Below are positions 17,174 to 25,392 of a DNA stretch of 38,845 nt, piece by piece. Position numbers and translations under genes: made by a program. The stretch covers positions 1 through 38,845 of the forward strand of contig JACZXH010000035.1 of assembly GCA_022571715.1 (NCBI GenBank). The letters are read 5' to 3'. Source of the DNA: Bacteroidota bacterium. GTDB lineage: Bacteria; Bacteroidota; Bacteroidia; Cytophagales; Cyclobacteriaceae. Position 1 is the stretch's first letter, and the number at the start of each line of letters is the position of its first letter. Below the pieces are notes generated by a model. That model made no database searches and was not told the DNA's origin. It saw nothing but the letters and a program-made list of their open reading frames with translations.

Positions 17174-17668
17174 ATGAAGCGATCCTTGTATTTACTATTC
17201 GCATTTTTGCATGCCGGCTTTGCAACTAGTCAGGATAATAAAGGAATAGAAATCTGGGATTTTGAGAAACTTGAATTGTACATCCAGGAATCTACCGGGA
17301 AAATGAAAATAATAAATTTCTGGGCTACATGGTGCGGTCCTTGTATTAGGGAATTGCCTCTTTTCGAAAATATAAAACAAGACTACGAAAAGGATGCAGA
17401 GGTATTGTTAGTTAGCCTTGATTTTTCTGATATGCTTGAAAGTCGGGTAATACCGTTTGTTGAAAAACAAGGACTCTCAGCAAAAGTCATTTTGCTTTCA
17501 GATGAAGATTACAACTCCTGGATTGATAAAGTGCATCCTTCATGGAGCGGATCAATTCCAGCTACTCTGTTCGTCAGAACAGATGGCCAGAGAATTTTTT
17601 TTGAAGATGAATTTGAAGAGGAAGAACTCAGTAATTTAATTGATGAATTGTTAAATAAAACCCAATAG
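17174..17668 (+). CDS. Exported TlpA-like thioredoxin-fold protein
   Basis: 165 residues from ATG 17174, chosen because it begins the signal peptide MKRSLYLLFAFLHAGFATSQ; an ATG at 17123 is in frame but would add a non-signal extension. The thioredoxin domain has NFWATWCGPCIRELP with the redox CxxC (WCGPC), EVLLVSLDFSD and the cis-proline region SIPATLFVRTDG. Such periplasmic proteins reduce disulfides, for example in cytochrome c maturation or peroxide defence. It is four nt upstream of a second thioredoxin-fold gene and both are probably one transcript. Confidence 0.88.
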   Translation: MKRSLYLLFAFLHAGFATSQDNKGIEIWDFEKLELYIQESTGKMKIINFWATWCGPCIRELPLFENIKQDYEKDAEVLLVSLDFSDMLESRVIPFVEKQGLSAKVILLSDEDYNSWIDKVHPSWSGSIPATLFVRTDGQRIFFEDEFEEEELSNLIDELLNKTQ

Positions 17669-17672
17669 TATC

Positions 17673-18308
17673 ATGAAAAAAATCTTTATTCTACTTACAC
17701 TGTTATCAATCATATTGAGTGGTAGTACCAGTATGAAATATGGTTATAAAGTAGGCGATAACGCCACCGATTTCAAGCTTAAGAATATTGACGGGAACTA
17801 CATATCCATGTCAACTAACCCAGATAATAAGGGATACATTATTGTTTTTACATGCAATACATGCCCTTGGGCTCGCGGCTATGAACAGCGGATTATTAAC
17901 CTGCATAAAAAATATGCGCCTAAAGGATTTCCTGTAATTGCCATACAGCCCAATGATCCGGAAGTGCAACCGGGCGACTCTTTCGAAGAGATGCAAAAAC
18001 GTGCAGAAGAATATAATTACCCGTACCCCTACGTGATCGACGCAGGTCAGGCCATCACCATGGCTTATGGCGCCACAAAAACACCACATGTTTACCTGCT
18101 CGAAAAAGACGGAAGTAACTATTTTGTCAGGTATATCGGGGGCATTGATAACAGCCCGAGAGATGGCTCGCTCGCTACCGAGAAATATGTGGAAATTGCT
18201 ATTGACCAATTACTAGCAGGCGAAGAAGTAGGAACAACCGTAACCAAGGCTATTGGTTGCAGCATTAAGTGGAATGCAGCAGCAAAAGCAAAATTGGGGA
18301 AATTATAA
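17673..18308 (+). CDS. Exported AhpC/TSA-like thioredoxin-fold protein
   Basis: 211 residues. The N-terminus is a signal peptide (KKIFILLTLLSIILSG). The redoxin domain follows: GDNATDFKLKNIDG, then FTCNTCPWARGYEQ with a CxxC whose first cysteine is at the peroxiredoxin position, and FPVIAIQPNDPEVQPGDSFE. GATKTPHVYLLEKDG holds the cis-proline loop. The last 30 residues (GTTVTKAIGCSIKWN) are the family's usual tail with one more cysteine. Similar proteins of Bacteroidota are annotated as thioredoxin-family or redoxin proteins without a proven substrate. Its partner gene lies immediately upstream, and the gene converges with the GH3-type gene leaving only two bases between stops. Confidence 0.87.
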   Translation: MKKIFILLTLLSIILSGSTSMKYGYKVGDNATDFKLKNIDGNYISMSTNPDNKGYIIVFTCNTCPWARGYEQRIINLHKKYAPKGFPVIAIQPNDPEVQPGDSFEEMQKRAEEYNYPYPYVIDAGQAITMAYGATKTPHVYLLEKDGSNYFVRYIGGIDNSPRDGSLATEKYVEIAIDQLLAGEEVGTTVTKAIGCSIKWNAAAKAKLGKL

Positions 18309-18310
18309 TG

Positions 18311-19843
18311 TCAAATTAAGCTTCTGACTTTTAGCATTTCCAGCAGGTCATCCAGATACTCACGATTATTGGATAACCGTGGCACTTTATACTGGCTTCC
18401 AAGCTTACCTTTCTTTTTCAGCCAGTTATAGAAGGTGCCTTTGGGCACGTTATGTACAACAGGTGGTTTGAGTGCCAGATCATGATATCGCTTTGCATCA
18501 TAATCTGTATTGATTTCACGGAGGGTGGTATCGAGTATTTCAATAAACCGCGTCATGCTGTCTGGTTCTTTTACAAACTCAACGATCCATTCATGTCCAC
18601 CCTGCTTATATACTTCAAGATATACAGGTCCGGCAGTGTAATTGTCTATTATGGCTCCGGTGACTTCTGCAGCTTCTGTAATGGCTGTTTCAGCATTTTC
18701 AATAATCACCTCCTCGCCGAAAGTATTGATATAATGTTTCGTACGACCTGTGATTTTTATTCTGAACGGAGAGGTGCTTGTGAACCGGACGGTATCACCG
18801 ATCCGGTAACGCCATAAACCAGCATTGGTAGAAATTATGATAGCATAATTTATGTCGATCTCCACTTCGTCCAATCCTAATGTACGGGCAGTGTCCTTGC
18901 CCAGTTCATTCACAGGGATAAACTCATAATAAATTCCATAATCAAGCATTAGTAGCATCTCATCGGAATCTGTCCGGTCCTGAATTCCAAAAAATCCTTC
19001 TGATGCATTATAGATTTCCACATACCGCATATCAGGTGATGAAATCAGTGATTTGAACAGGGAACGATAGGGTGTAAATGAAACGGCACCATGAAAAAAA
19101 GCTTCCAGGTTTGGCCATACCTCCATCAGGTTGTTTTTTCCCGTCACTTCAAGAATGCGCCGTATAAGAAGTATGGTCCATGTAGGCACTCCTGAAAGAT
19201 TTGTAACATTTTCTTTTATAGTCTGTTGTGCCATTTTTTCAATTTTTTCTTCCCATTCATTCATCAGCGCAATCTCAAGGCTGGGCGTACGTACCCACTG
19301 AGCCCAGATTGGTAGATTTTGAATAATCACTGCTGAAACATCGCCAAAATACGAAGTGGCACTCGGATCATAATTGTTGATCTGGTGGCTGCCACCAATG
19401 GCCAGCCCTTTACCCGAAAACATTTGTGAGTCGGGATGATTGTTTATATAAATAGAAACCAGGTCTTTTCCGCCTTTGTAATGACATTCATGCAGTGCTT
19501 CGGGCGATACGGGTATGAACTTACTTTTAGCATTGGTGGTGCCGGACGATTTTGCAAACCACTTTATTTCAGTAGGCCATAGAATATTTTGCTCCCCCTT
19601 CATTATTCGCTCGATGTACGGAAATAATTGCTCGTAGGTGTGCAATGGAACCCTTTCTTTGTATTCCCGAACAGAGCTGATATCGCTAAATCCGTACGTT
19701 ACACCAAACTCGGTATTTCGAGCTGTCAAAATTAGTTTTTTGAATATCTCATCCTGGACTTCAAGAGGGTATTTAAGAAACAATTCAATCTGGTGAATCC
19801 GTTTCTTCATTACCCACGATAGTATGGAATTTAGTATTTTCAT
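18311..19843 (-). CDS. GH3-family acyl-adenylate/amide synthetase (bacterial homologue of plant GH3)
   Basis: 510 residues from ATG 19843 (MKILNSILSWVMKKR); an ATG at 19867 is also in frame but family members begin near the later one. Features of the ANL-superfamily GH3 enzymes: KWFAKSSGTTNAKSKFIPVS (P-loop-like ATP motif), YNASEGFFGIQ (adenine/ATP contact), GLWRYRIGDTVRFTS (the conserved hinge-proximal R.GD motif) and FRIKITGRTKHYINTFGEE (A8-like hinge with the catalytic region). Plant GH3 enzymes join acyl acids to amino acids; the bacterial substrate is unknown. Monocistronic, convergent with the redoxin gene. Confidence 0.87.
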   Translation of the reverse strand: MKILNSILSWVMKKRIHQIELFLKYPLEVQDEIFKKLILTARNTEFGVTYGFSDISSVREYKERVPLHTYEQLFPYIERIMKGEQNILWPTEIKWFAKSSGTTNAKSKFIPVSPEALHECHYKGGKDLVSIYINNHPDSQMFSGKGLAIGGSHQINNYDPSATSYFGDVSAVIIQNLPIWAQWVRTPSLEIALMNEWEEKIEKMAQQTIKENVTNLSGVPTWTILLIRRILEVTGKNNLMEVWPNLEAFFHGAVSFTPYRSLFKSLISSPDMRYVEIYNASEGFFGIQDRTDSDEMLLMLDYGIYYEFIPVNELGKDTARTLGLDEVEIDINYAIIISTNAGLWRYRIGDTVRFTSTSPFRIKITGRTKHYINTFGEEVIIENAETAITEAAEVTGAIIDNYTAGPVYLEVYKQGGHEWIVEFVKEPDSMTRFIEILDTTLREINTDYDAKRYHDLALKPPVVHNVPKGTFYNWLKKKGKLGSQYKVPRLSNNREYLDDLLEMLKVRSLI

Positions 19844-19973
19844 TACAGGATGATAAAATACCTGCATCTGAAATATACTAAATAACCGGATGAATATGAA
19901 TTATCGGAAGCTTAAAACTTCACGAACTTCATTTTCAAGAAATCCAGAAAATTTCAGGATCCGATATCAAATA

Positions 19974-20711
19974 TTAAAATTTTCGTTTCAGTTCAAAATG
20001 TTTACCAAGATAAACGCGACGTACCTGCTCATCAGCAGCAAGATCTTCGGCAGTTCCTGATTTCAGCAGCTTTCCCTCAAACATAAGATACGCCCTGTCA
20101 GTAATTGACAATGTTTCCTGCACATTATGGTCGGTGATTAGAATTCCGATGTCCCGTTTTTTCAGGCGTGACACAATCGTTTGTATTTCCTCCACAGCAA
20201 TCGGGTCAACTCCGGCAAAGGGCTCGTCGAGTAAAATAAAGTCGGGATCAACGGCGAGTGCCCGTGCTATTTCTGTTCGTCTGCGTTCACCACCGGAAAG
20301 CACCATCCCTATATTTTTACGTACATGTGTGATGCTGAATTCTTCCATAAGCATCTCCAATTTTTCACGTTGTTCTTTTTTGCTCAGACTGGTAAATTCA
20401 AGGACTGCCATGAGGTTGTCTTCAACCGTAAGTTTCCGGAATATGGAAGGTTCCTGTGCCAGATAACCGATGCCTCTTTTGGCCCGTTTATACATGGCCA
20501 GTTTGGTAATGTCTTCCTGGTCAAGAAAAATCTTTCCCGCATTTGGTTTTATCAAACCAACTATCATATAAAATGTGGTGGTTTTTCCGGCTCCATTCGG
20601 ACCCAGCAGCCCCACAATTTCTCCCTGAGATACTTCAATCGAAACATCATCCACCACCTTACGGCGTTTATATTTTTTTACAAGGTTTTCAGCTTTAAGT
20701 GTATGCAGCAT
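19974..20711 (-). CDS. lptB: LptB, ATPase of the lipopolysaccharide export ABC transporter
   Basis: 245 residues, full length. Walker [11 protein letters not shown]-loop [15 protein letters not shown], signature [15 protein letters not shown], Walker [14 protein letters not shown], and H-loop TDHN. The phrase [17 protein letters not shown] is characteristic of LptB rather than branched-chain amino acid transporters. In the cell it powers LptF/G to extract LPS from the inner membrane and pass it across the periplasm. It follows recJ by 11 nt on the same strand. Confidence 0.95.
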   Translation of the reverse strand: MLHTLKAENLVKKYKRRKVVDDVSIEVSQGEIVGLLGPNGAGKTTTFYMIVGLIKPNAGKIFLDQEDITKLAMYKRAKRGIGYLAQEPSIFRKLTVEDNLMAVLEFTSLSKKEQREKLEMLMEEFSITHVRKNIGMVLSGGERRRTEIARALAVDPDFILLDEPFAGVDPIAVEEIQTIVSRLKKRDIGILITDHNVQETLSITDRAYLMFEGKLLKSGTAEDLAADEQVRRVYLGKHFELKRKF

Positions 20712-20722
20712 TTACAAACTTT

Positions 20723-22420
20723 TTATTGCTCTTTTATATCTTTAATTACCAGCTGCAGGTATTTTTCGTCTCTGAACGCGTTTTCTTCAATGTGATAAAC
20801 AATTTGAATTAGTTGGTTACCGGCAACCTTCCCGGACAAGTCTGCCTGGCCAAATGCAATCGCTTCAAATGTTTTTTTCATGCCTCTTTCTTTGACGATC
20901 ATTTTCAGATGCTTTTCGCTTACGATACGTGCATTGATACATTCTACATTTTCAGTCAAAAAGACCGGCGACGGATTAGCCGGGCCAAAGGGCTCCATTT
21001 GCTTTATAATGTTATAAAAACCAGCAGTGATTTTTTCAAAACCCAAAGTAGCATCAATTTTCAGTTTGGGTATAAGGTCATTACTGTTGATGGTAGAAGC
21101 TACTGTTTCTTCAAATTTGGTTTGAAATTCCAGCACATTTTCCAGTGGCAGCGTAATACCTGCGGCATATTTGTGCCCACCAAACCGTGAGAGCAATCCG
21201 CTGCATGCTTCGATAGCCTCAAACACATTGAATCCATCTATAGAACGAGCCGAACCAGTTGCCATACCGTTTGACTGGGTCAGAATGATGGTTGGCCGGT
21301 AGTATTTTTCAATGACACGGCTTGCCACAATACCAATCACTCCTTTGTGCCAGTTCTCATTGAAGAGCACAGTACTTTTGGCTGATTTCAGTCTGCTTTC
21401 CGAACGGATCATTTCCAGTGCCTCATTTGTAATTTCCACATCGTAATTTTTACGTTCGGTATTAAGGGCATTTATAGTTTCTGCAGCTTTCAATGCAATT
21501 TCGGATGTTTCAGCCAACAATAACTGTACCGCATCCCGAGCATGGCTTATTCGTCCTGCTGCATTTATTCTTGGTGCAATACCGAATACTATATCCGAAA
21601 CGTCTATGTTGTTTTTTAATCCGGAAACTCTCATCAAAGCCCTTAATCCTATTGGCGGTTCCTGATTTATTTTTTTGAGACCATGATAAGTCAAAATCCG
21701 ATTTTCGTCATTGATAGGTACGATATCTGCACAAATGCTTATTGCAACCAGATCAATCCATGTATATGTTTGTTCAGGTGTTGACCGCTGATCATAAAAG
21801 GCTTGAATTAACTTAAATCCGATGCCGCATCCGGATAATTCTTTGTATGGATAATCGCAGCCATCCTGTTTTGGATTGAGTATGGCCATGGCCGGCGGCA
21901 ATGTTTCTCCGGGAAAATGATGGTCACATACAATAAAATCGATATGATTATCAACGGCCAGAGTAATGTTTTCATTGGCCCGGATTCCACAATCCAGGCT
22001 GATTATAAGCGAGATATCGTTATTCATGGCGTATTCAATGCCTTCTTCACTGATACCGTATCCCTCCTTGTATCGATCAGGTATATAGAAATATATGTTT
22101 TCAGCATGCTTTTTCAGAAAAGAATACATCATTACCACCGAAGTAGTTCCATCTACATCGTAGTCACCGTAAACCAGTATTCGCTCCTTATTCCTAATGG
22201 CTTTTATTAACCTTTCAACTGCCAGTTCCATATCTTTCATAAGAAAAGGGTCATGCAAATCGCTTAATTGCGGTCGGAAATATTTCTTAGAATCGTCAAA
22301 CGTCTGTATACCGCGCTGTATGAGAATAGATGATAGTACCGGGTCGATGTTGATAGCCCTGCTCAGATGATCAACATTGGCTTTATCTACAGCATCACGG
22401 AATACCCACTGTTTTGACAT
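20723..22420 (-). CDS. recJ: RecJ, single-strand-specific 5'-3' exonuclease
   Basis: 565 residues. DHH-superfamily catalytic motifs: VYGDYDVDGTTSV (motif I), SLDCGI (motif II region), IVCDHHFPGE (the DHH motif), APRINAAGRISHA, and the DHHA1 region ending with FGGHKYAAG. The C-terminal OB-fold part ends VIKDIKEQ. RecJ resects 5' ends in recombination and mismatch repair, so it works alongside MutS, whose gene is 5 kb away. An intrinsic terminator just upstream separates it from the coiled-coil gene; a TATTTCTG between terminator and start may serve as its own -7 box. lptB is probably co-transcribed. Confidence 0.96.
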   Translation of the reverse strand: MSKQWVFRDAVDKANVDHLSRAINIDPVLSSILIQRGIQTFDDSKKYFRPQLSDLHDPFLMKDMELAVERLIKAIRNKERILVYGDYDVDGTTSVVMMYSFLKKHAENIYFYIPDRYKEGYGISEEGIEYAMNNDISLIISLDCGIRANENITLAVDNHIDFIVCDHHFPGETLPPAMAILNPKQDGCDYPYKELSGCGIGFKLIQAFYDQRSTPEQTYTWIDLVAISICADIVPINDENRILTYHGLKKINQEPPIGLRALMRVSGLKNNIDVSDIVFGIAPRINAAGRISHARDAVQLLLAETSEIALKAAETINALNTERKNYDVEITNEALEMIRSESRLKSAKSTVLFNENWHKGVIGIVASRVIEKYYRPTIILTQSNGMATGSARSIDGFNVFEAIEACSGLLSRFGGHKYAAGITLPLENVLEFQTKFEETVASTINSNDLIPKLKIDATLGFEKITAGFYNIIKQMEPFGPANPSPVFLTENVECINARIVSEKHLKMIVKERGMKKTFEAIAFGQADLSGKVAGNQLIQIVYHIEENAFRDEKYLQLVIKDIKEQ

Positions 22421-22444
22421 AGGTGCAATTCACAGAAATAAAAT

Positions 22445-22469
22445 GCAGGTAGAGGATTCCTCCACCTGC
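22445..22469 (-). terminator. Intrinsic terminator of the coiled-coil/SPOR-like gene
   Basis: On the minus strand an 11-bp stem (GCAGGTGGAGG / CCTCTACCTGC) with a 3-nt loop is followed by ATTTTATTT. The seventh pair is G-U in the minus-strand RNA but would be A-C in the plus-strand RNA, so the structure favours the minus transcript. Confidence 0.7.
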
Positions 22470-22510
22470 GATTCTAAACAATTTAATATATAAACCGAAA
22501 AATATGTTTC

Positions 22511-23137
22511 CTATTTCACTACTCCTTCGAGCACATCTTTGATGGGAACACGCTGGCCGTCTTTAAAAGGAACGATCCAGGCGTCCTTAACCCCCATTTG
22601 CCTCAGGTCTTTTTTAAACTTGTCGGCCTTCCAGTAATCTCTGAAATTACCCAGCGTGATTTTTTCCAGTCCATCGGCTTTTTCGGTGTTGAACTCCTCG
22701 TTGCCCTCGTTGAATTCTGACATGTCTTTATTTTTAAAAGCACCGATCTGAACTCTGAAAACAACGCCTTTGTCCCAGTCACCTGATGTAGAAGCAGGCT
22801 TCGAAGCTAATTGCTCTTCAGCTCTTCGCTGCGATGATTTAGCTGAAGAAACATCACTTTCCAGTCGCTTGACCTGTGTCTGCAAATCGTTGATTTCTGC
22901 ATCTTTATCCGCGAGGCGCGATTCCAGACTTGAAACCTGTCCTTTCGCACTATTCAGTTGTCCTTTCATGGAGCTGTTTTCTTCCACAAGAGTTTTAAAG
23001 GCTTCAAGATCAGCTTTATAGGCTTTCCATTTTTTCTTCCATTCTTTCTTTTCCTGCTTGGAAAGCTGTGCATAACTTTGGCTTACTGTTCCCAGACAAA
23101 TAACAAGCCCAATCAATAACATTCCTAATCTTTTCAT
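22511..23137 (-). CDS. Exported coiled-coil protein with C-terminal SPOR-like domain
   Basis: 208 residues. Signal peptide MKRLGMLLIGLVICLGTVSQSYAQ, then a long heptad-rich coiled coil (residues about 28-115: KKEWKKKWKAYKADLEAF, LADKDAEINDLQTQVKRLES). A short serine/proline linker (ASKPASTSG) leads to a SPOR-like C-terminal domain with VVFRVQIGAFKN, EKITLGNFRDYWKADKFKKDL and MGVKDAWIVPFKDG. SPOR domains bind denuded peptidoglycan, so a periplasmic envelope role is likely. Similar Bacteroidota proteins are sometimes labelled ezrin/radixin/moesin-like only because of the coiled coil. It has its own promoter and terminator, hence monocistronic. Confidence 0.82.
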   Translation of the reverse strand: MKRLGMLLIGLVICLGTVSQSYAQLSKQEKKEWKKKWKAYKADLEAFKTLVEENSSMKGQLNSAKGQVSSLESRLADKDAEINDLQTQVKRLESDVSSAKSSQRRAEEQLASKPASTSGDWDKGVVFRVQIGAFKNKDMSEFNEGNEEFNTEKADGLEKITLGNFRDYWKADKFKKDLRQMGVKDAWIVPFKDGQRVPIKDVLEGVVK

Positions 23138-23181
23138 GAGGTAAAATTTGGTTTTGTAAGTTTTTTATAAATTAATTCCCC

Positions 23182-23214
23182 TAAATGTACGAAATCTAAC
23201 TAAATAATGTCAAA
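23182..23214 (-). promoter_or_regulatory. Promoter of the coiled-coil/SPOR-like gene
   Basis: TTTG at 23214-23211, a 21-nt spacer, then TACATTTA at 23189-23182, a seven-of-eight match to TAnnTTTG. Both boxes and spacing fit the Bacteroidota consensus. The start codon is 44 nt downstream. Confidence 0.6.
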
Positions 23215-23231
23215 TAATACGATTCATAGCT

Positions 23232-24644
23232 TCAATTAGCCGTTACCTCAATGCTTCCGGTCATTTTTATCGGATCCACCCATTCATCGAATTCTTCCTC
23301 CGTTACAAATCCCAGGTTTATGGCCTCTTCCTTAAGGTTAGTGCCATTTTCATGTGCTGTTTTGGCGATTTTCGCAGCTTTTTCATACCCGATATGGGTA
23401 TTCAGTGCAGTAACCAGCATCAGGGAATTCCGCAGGTTTTTTTCGAGATGATCATAATTAGGTGCTATTCCAATTGCGCAATGGTCATTGAATGATAAAC
23501 AAGCTTCACCTATAAGCCGGGCAGATTGAAGGATATTGTATGCCATCATCGGCTTGAATACATTTAGTTCGAAGTGCCCGGTCATTCCACCAACAGATAA
23601 GGCTACATCATTGCCCATTACCTGCGCGCATACCATCGTAAGTGCCTCGACCTGTGTCGGATTAACTTTTCCCGGCATAATTGAGGAGCCAGGTTCGTTT
23701 GCCGGTAACTGGAGTTCTCCGATACCACTACGGGGACCGGAAGCCAGCATTCTGATATCATTTGCAATCTTCATAAGACTTACCGCAAGTTGTTTTAGCG
23801 CTCCGTGGCTTTCAACATGTGCGTCGTGTGCAGCAAGTGCTTCAAATTTATTTTCGGCGGTGACAAAGGGCAGACCGGTAAAATCAGCAATATATTTTGC
23901 TACCAGTTCCGAATAGCCTTCTGGAGTATTAATTCCAGTTCCTACGGCAGTTCCGCCTAGTGCCAGCTCTGACAAATGAGGCAGGGTATTCCTTAGGGCA
24001 TTCAGGCCATGATCCAGCTGGGATACATATCCCGAAAATTCCTGACCAAGTGTAAGCGGCGTGGCATCCATCAGGTGTGTACGTCCGATTTTCACCACTT
24101 TCTTAAACTCCCCGGATTTGGCTTTCAAGGTGTCACGGAGTTTTTCAACTCCCGGTATGGTCACTTCGGTAATAAGCTTGTAGGCTGCGATGTGCATAGC
24201 CGTGGGAAATGTATCGTTTGAAGATTGTGATTTGTTTACATCATCGTTAGGATGAATGTGTTTTTCACCTTCGCCAAGTTTATTTCCCGCAAGTACATGA
24301 GTACGGTTCGAAAGCACTTCATTCATATTCATATTTGATTGTGTGCCGGAGCCGGTCTGCCAGATTACAAGTGGAAACTGGTCATCCAGCTTACCTTCAA
24401 GTACCTCGTCGCAAACGACTGAAATTAAATCTCGTTTTTCTTCAGAAAGTGCACCCAGGTCGCAATTGGTATGGGCGGCAGCTTTTTTAAGATACGCAAA
24501 TGCATAAATGATCTCCAGTGGTATTTTACTTCTGTCGACGTCAATTCTGAAATTATTTCGTGAGCGCTCTGTTTGTGCACCCCAATACTTATCGGCGGGT
24601 ACTTTTACCTCGCCCATAGTATCTTTTTCTATCCTGTAATCCAT
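23232..24644 (-). CDS. fumC: Class II fumarate hydratase
   Basis: 470 residues, the standard length. Diagnostic motifs: [18 protein letters not shown] (substrate-binding loop near residue 100), [19 protein letters not shown] (B-site region), [17 protein letters not shown] (catalytic histidine), and [17 protein letters not shown], the superfamily signature with the mobile catalytic serine. Ends with the C-terminal domain [12 protein letters not shown]. It hydrates fumarate to L-malate in the citric acid cycle. Class II enzymes are iron-free and oxygen-stable. Transcribed alone from its own -7 box. Confidence 0.97.
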   Translation of the reverse strand: MDYRIEKDTMGEVKVPADKYWGAQTERSRNNFRIDVDRSKIPLEIIYAFAYLKKAAAHTNCDLGALSEEKRDLISVVCDEVLEGKLDDQFPLVIWQTGSGTQSNMNMNEVLSNRTHVLAGNKLGEGEKHIHPNDDVNKSQSSNDTFPTAMHIAAYKLITEVTIPGVEKLRDTLKAKSGEFKKVVKIGRTHLMDATPLTLGQEFSGYVSQLDHGLNALRNTLPHLSELALGGTAVGTGINTPEGYSELVAKYIADFTGLPFVTAENKFEALAAHDAHVESHGALKQLAVSLMKIANDIRMLASGPRSGIGELQLPANEPGSSIMPGKVNPTQVEALTMVCAQVMGNDVALSVGGMTGHFELNVFKPMMAYNILQSARLIGEACLSFNDHCAIGIAPNYDHLEKNLRNSLMLVTALNTHIGYEKAAKIAKTAHENGTNLKEEAINLGFVTEEEFDEWVDPIKMTGSIEVTAN

Positions 24645-24668
24645 GAATAAATGTGTTTATTTATACTT

Positions 24669-24676
24669 CAAATTTA
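24669..24676 (-). promoter_or_regulatory. -7 promoter box of fumC
   Basis: TAAATTTG is an exact match to TAnnTTTG, 24 nt before the fumC ATG. The -33 position shows TTTT rather than TTTG. Confidence 0.5.
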
Positions 24677-24731
24677 TATGATGAAAGCCTGAAAACAGCG
24701 GTTATTATTAAAATAAATCAGGGGTTCAATA

Positions 24732-25271
24732 TTACCGAAGAATGTTATAAAATTGCCATAAAACAATCCCGACGCTAACGGAGATATTCAAGCTGTGTTT
24801 GGTACCCGACTGGGGTATTTCAAGACAAAAATCGGATTCCCCGATAACTTCATCGCTTACACCGTACACTTCGTTACCAAATACCAGACAATACTTTTTG
24901 TTTTTTCTTGTTGTCAGTTTTTCCAGTGAAATGTGGGGCTCGGCTTGCTCTACGGAAACAATTATAAATCCGTCTTCCTTTAAACGCTTCACTGCTAAAT
25001 GAGGGCTTTCCACGTATTCCCAGTCAACAGATTTGGTAGCGCCGAGAGCTGTTTTGTTTATATCGCGATGAGGGGGGGTGGCTGTGATTCCTGTCAGATA
25101 GATTTTTCTGACCAGAAAAGCATCTGATGTCCGGAATGCTGATCCTACATTATGCATGCTTCTGACGTTGTCAAGAACAATCACTAACGGAAGCTTTTTA
25201 CCAGCCTGAATCTCCCTTACACTTTTTCTGCCAAGGTCTTCGTTTAAGGTTTTTTTAAATTGATGTCCCAC
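24732..25271 (-). CDS. TrmH-family (SpoU) RNA 2'-O-methyltransferase
   Basis: 179 residues, a bare catalytic SPOUT domain. All three SpoU motifs are present: motif 1 LDNVRSMHNVGSAFRTSDAF, motif 2 LVFGNEVYGVSDEVI, motif 3 LEIPQSGTKHSLNISVSVGI, which form the knotted SAM site. The start is GTG at 25271; an ATG two bases upstream is out of frame. Members methylate 2'-hydroxyls in tRNA or rRNA; the missing N-terminal substrate domain of RlmB means the target cannot be named. Divergent from mutS across 121 nt. Confidence 0.88.
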   Translation of the reverse strand: MGHQFKKTLNEDLGRKSVREIQAGKKLPLVIVLDNVRSMHNVGSAFRTSDAFLVRKIYLTGITATPPHRDINKTALGATKSVDWEYVESPHLAVKRLKEDGFIIVSVEQAEPHISLEKLTTRKNKKYCLVFGNEVYGVSDEVIGESDFCLEIPQSGTKHSLNISVSVGIVLWQFYNILR

Positions 25272-25288
25272 ATCGAAAAGAAGTTTTA

Positions 25289-25296
25289 CAAAACTA
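25289..25296 (-). promoter_or_regulatory. -7 promoter box of the TrmH-family gene
   Basis: TAGTTTTG matches TAnnTTTG exactly and is 17 nt before the GTG start. No clear -33 box. Confidence 0.4.
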
Positions 25297-25318
25297 CGCT
25301 ACCCAAGCAAAAATGCCA

Positions 25319-25349
25319 TTGTTTCTGCATGTAAAATCACTCATCTTTG
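25319..25349 (+). promoter_or_regulatory. Promoter of mutS
   Basis: TTG at 25319-25321, a 20-nt spacer, then CATCTTTG at 25342-25349 (seven of eight against TAnnTTTG). The start codon is 43 nt downstream. Confidence 0.45.
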
Positions 25350-25392
25350 TGTATTGAACAGACGATATAAATCACGCGGATAAGAAGATCTG

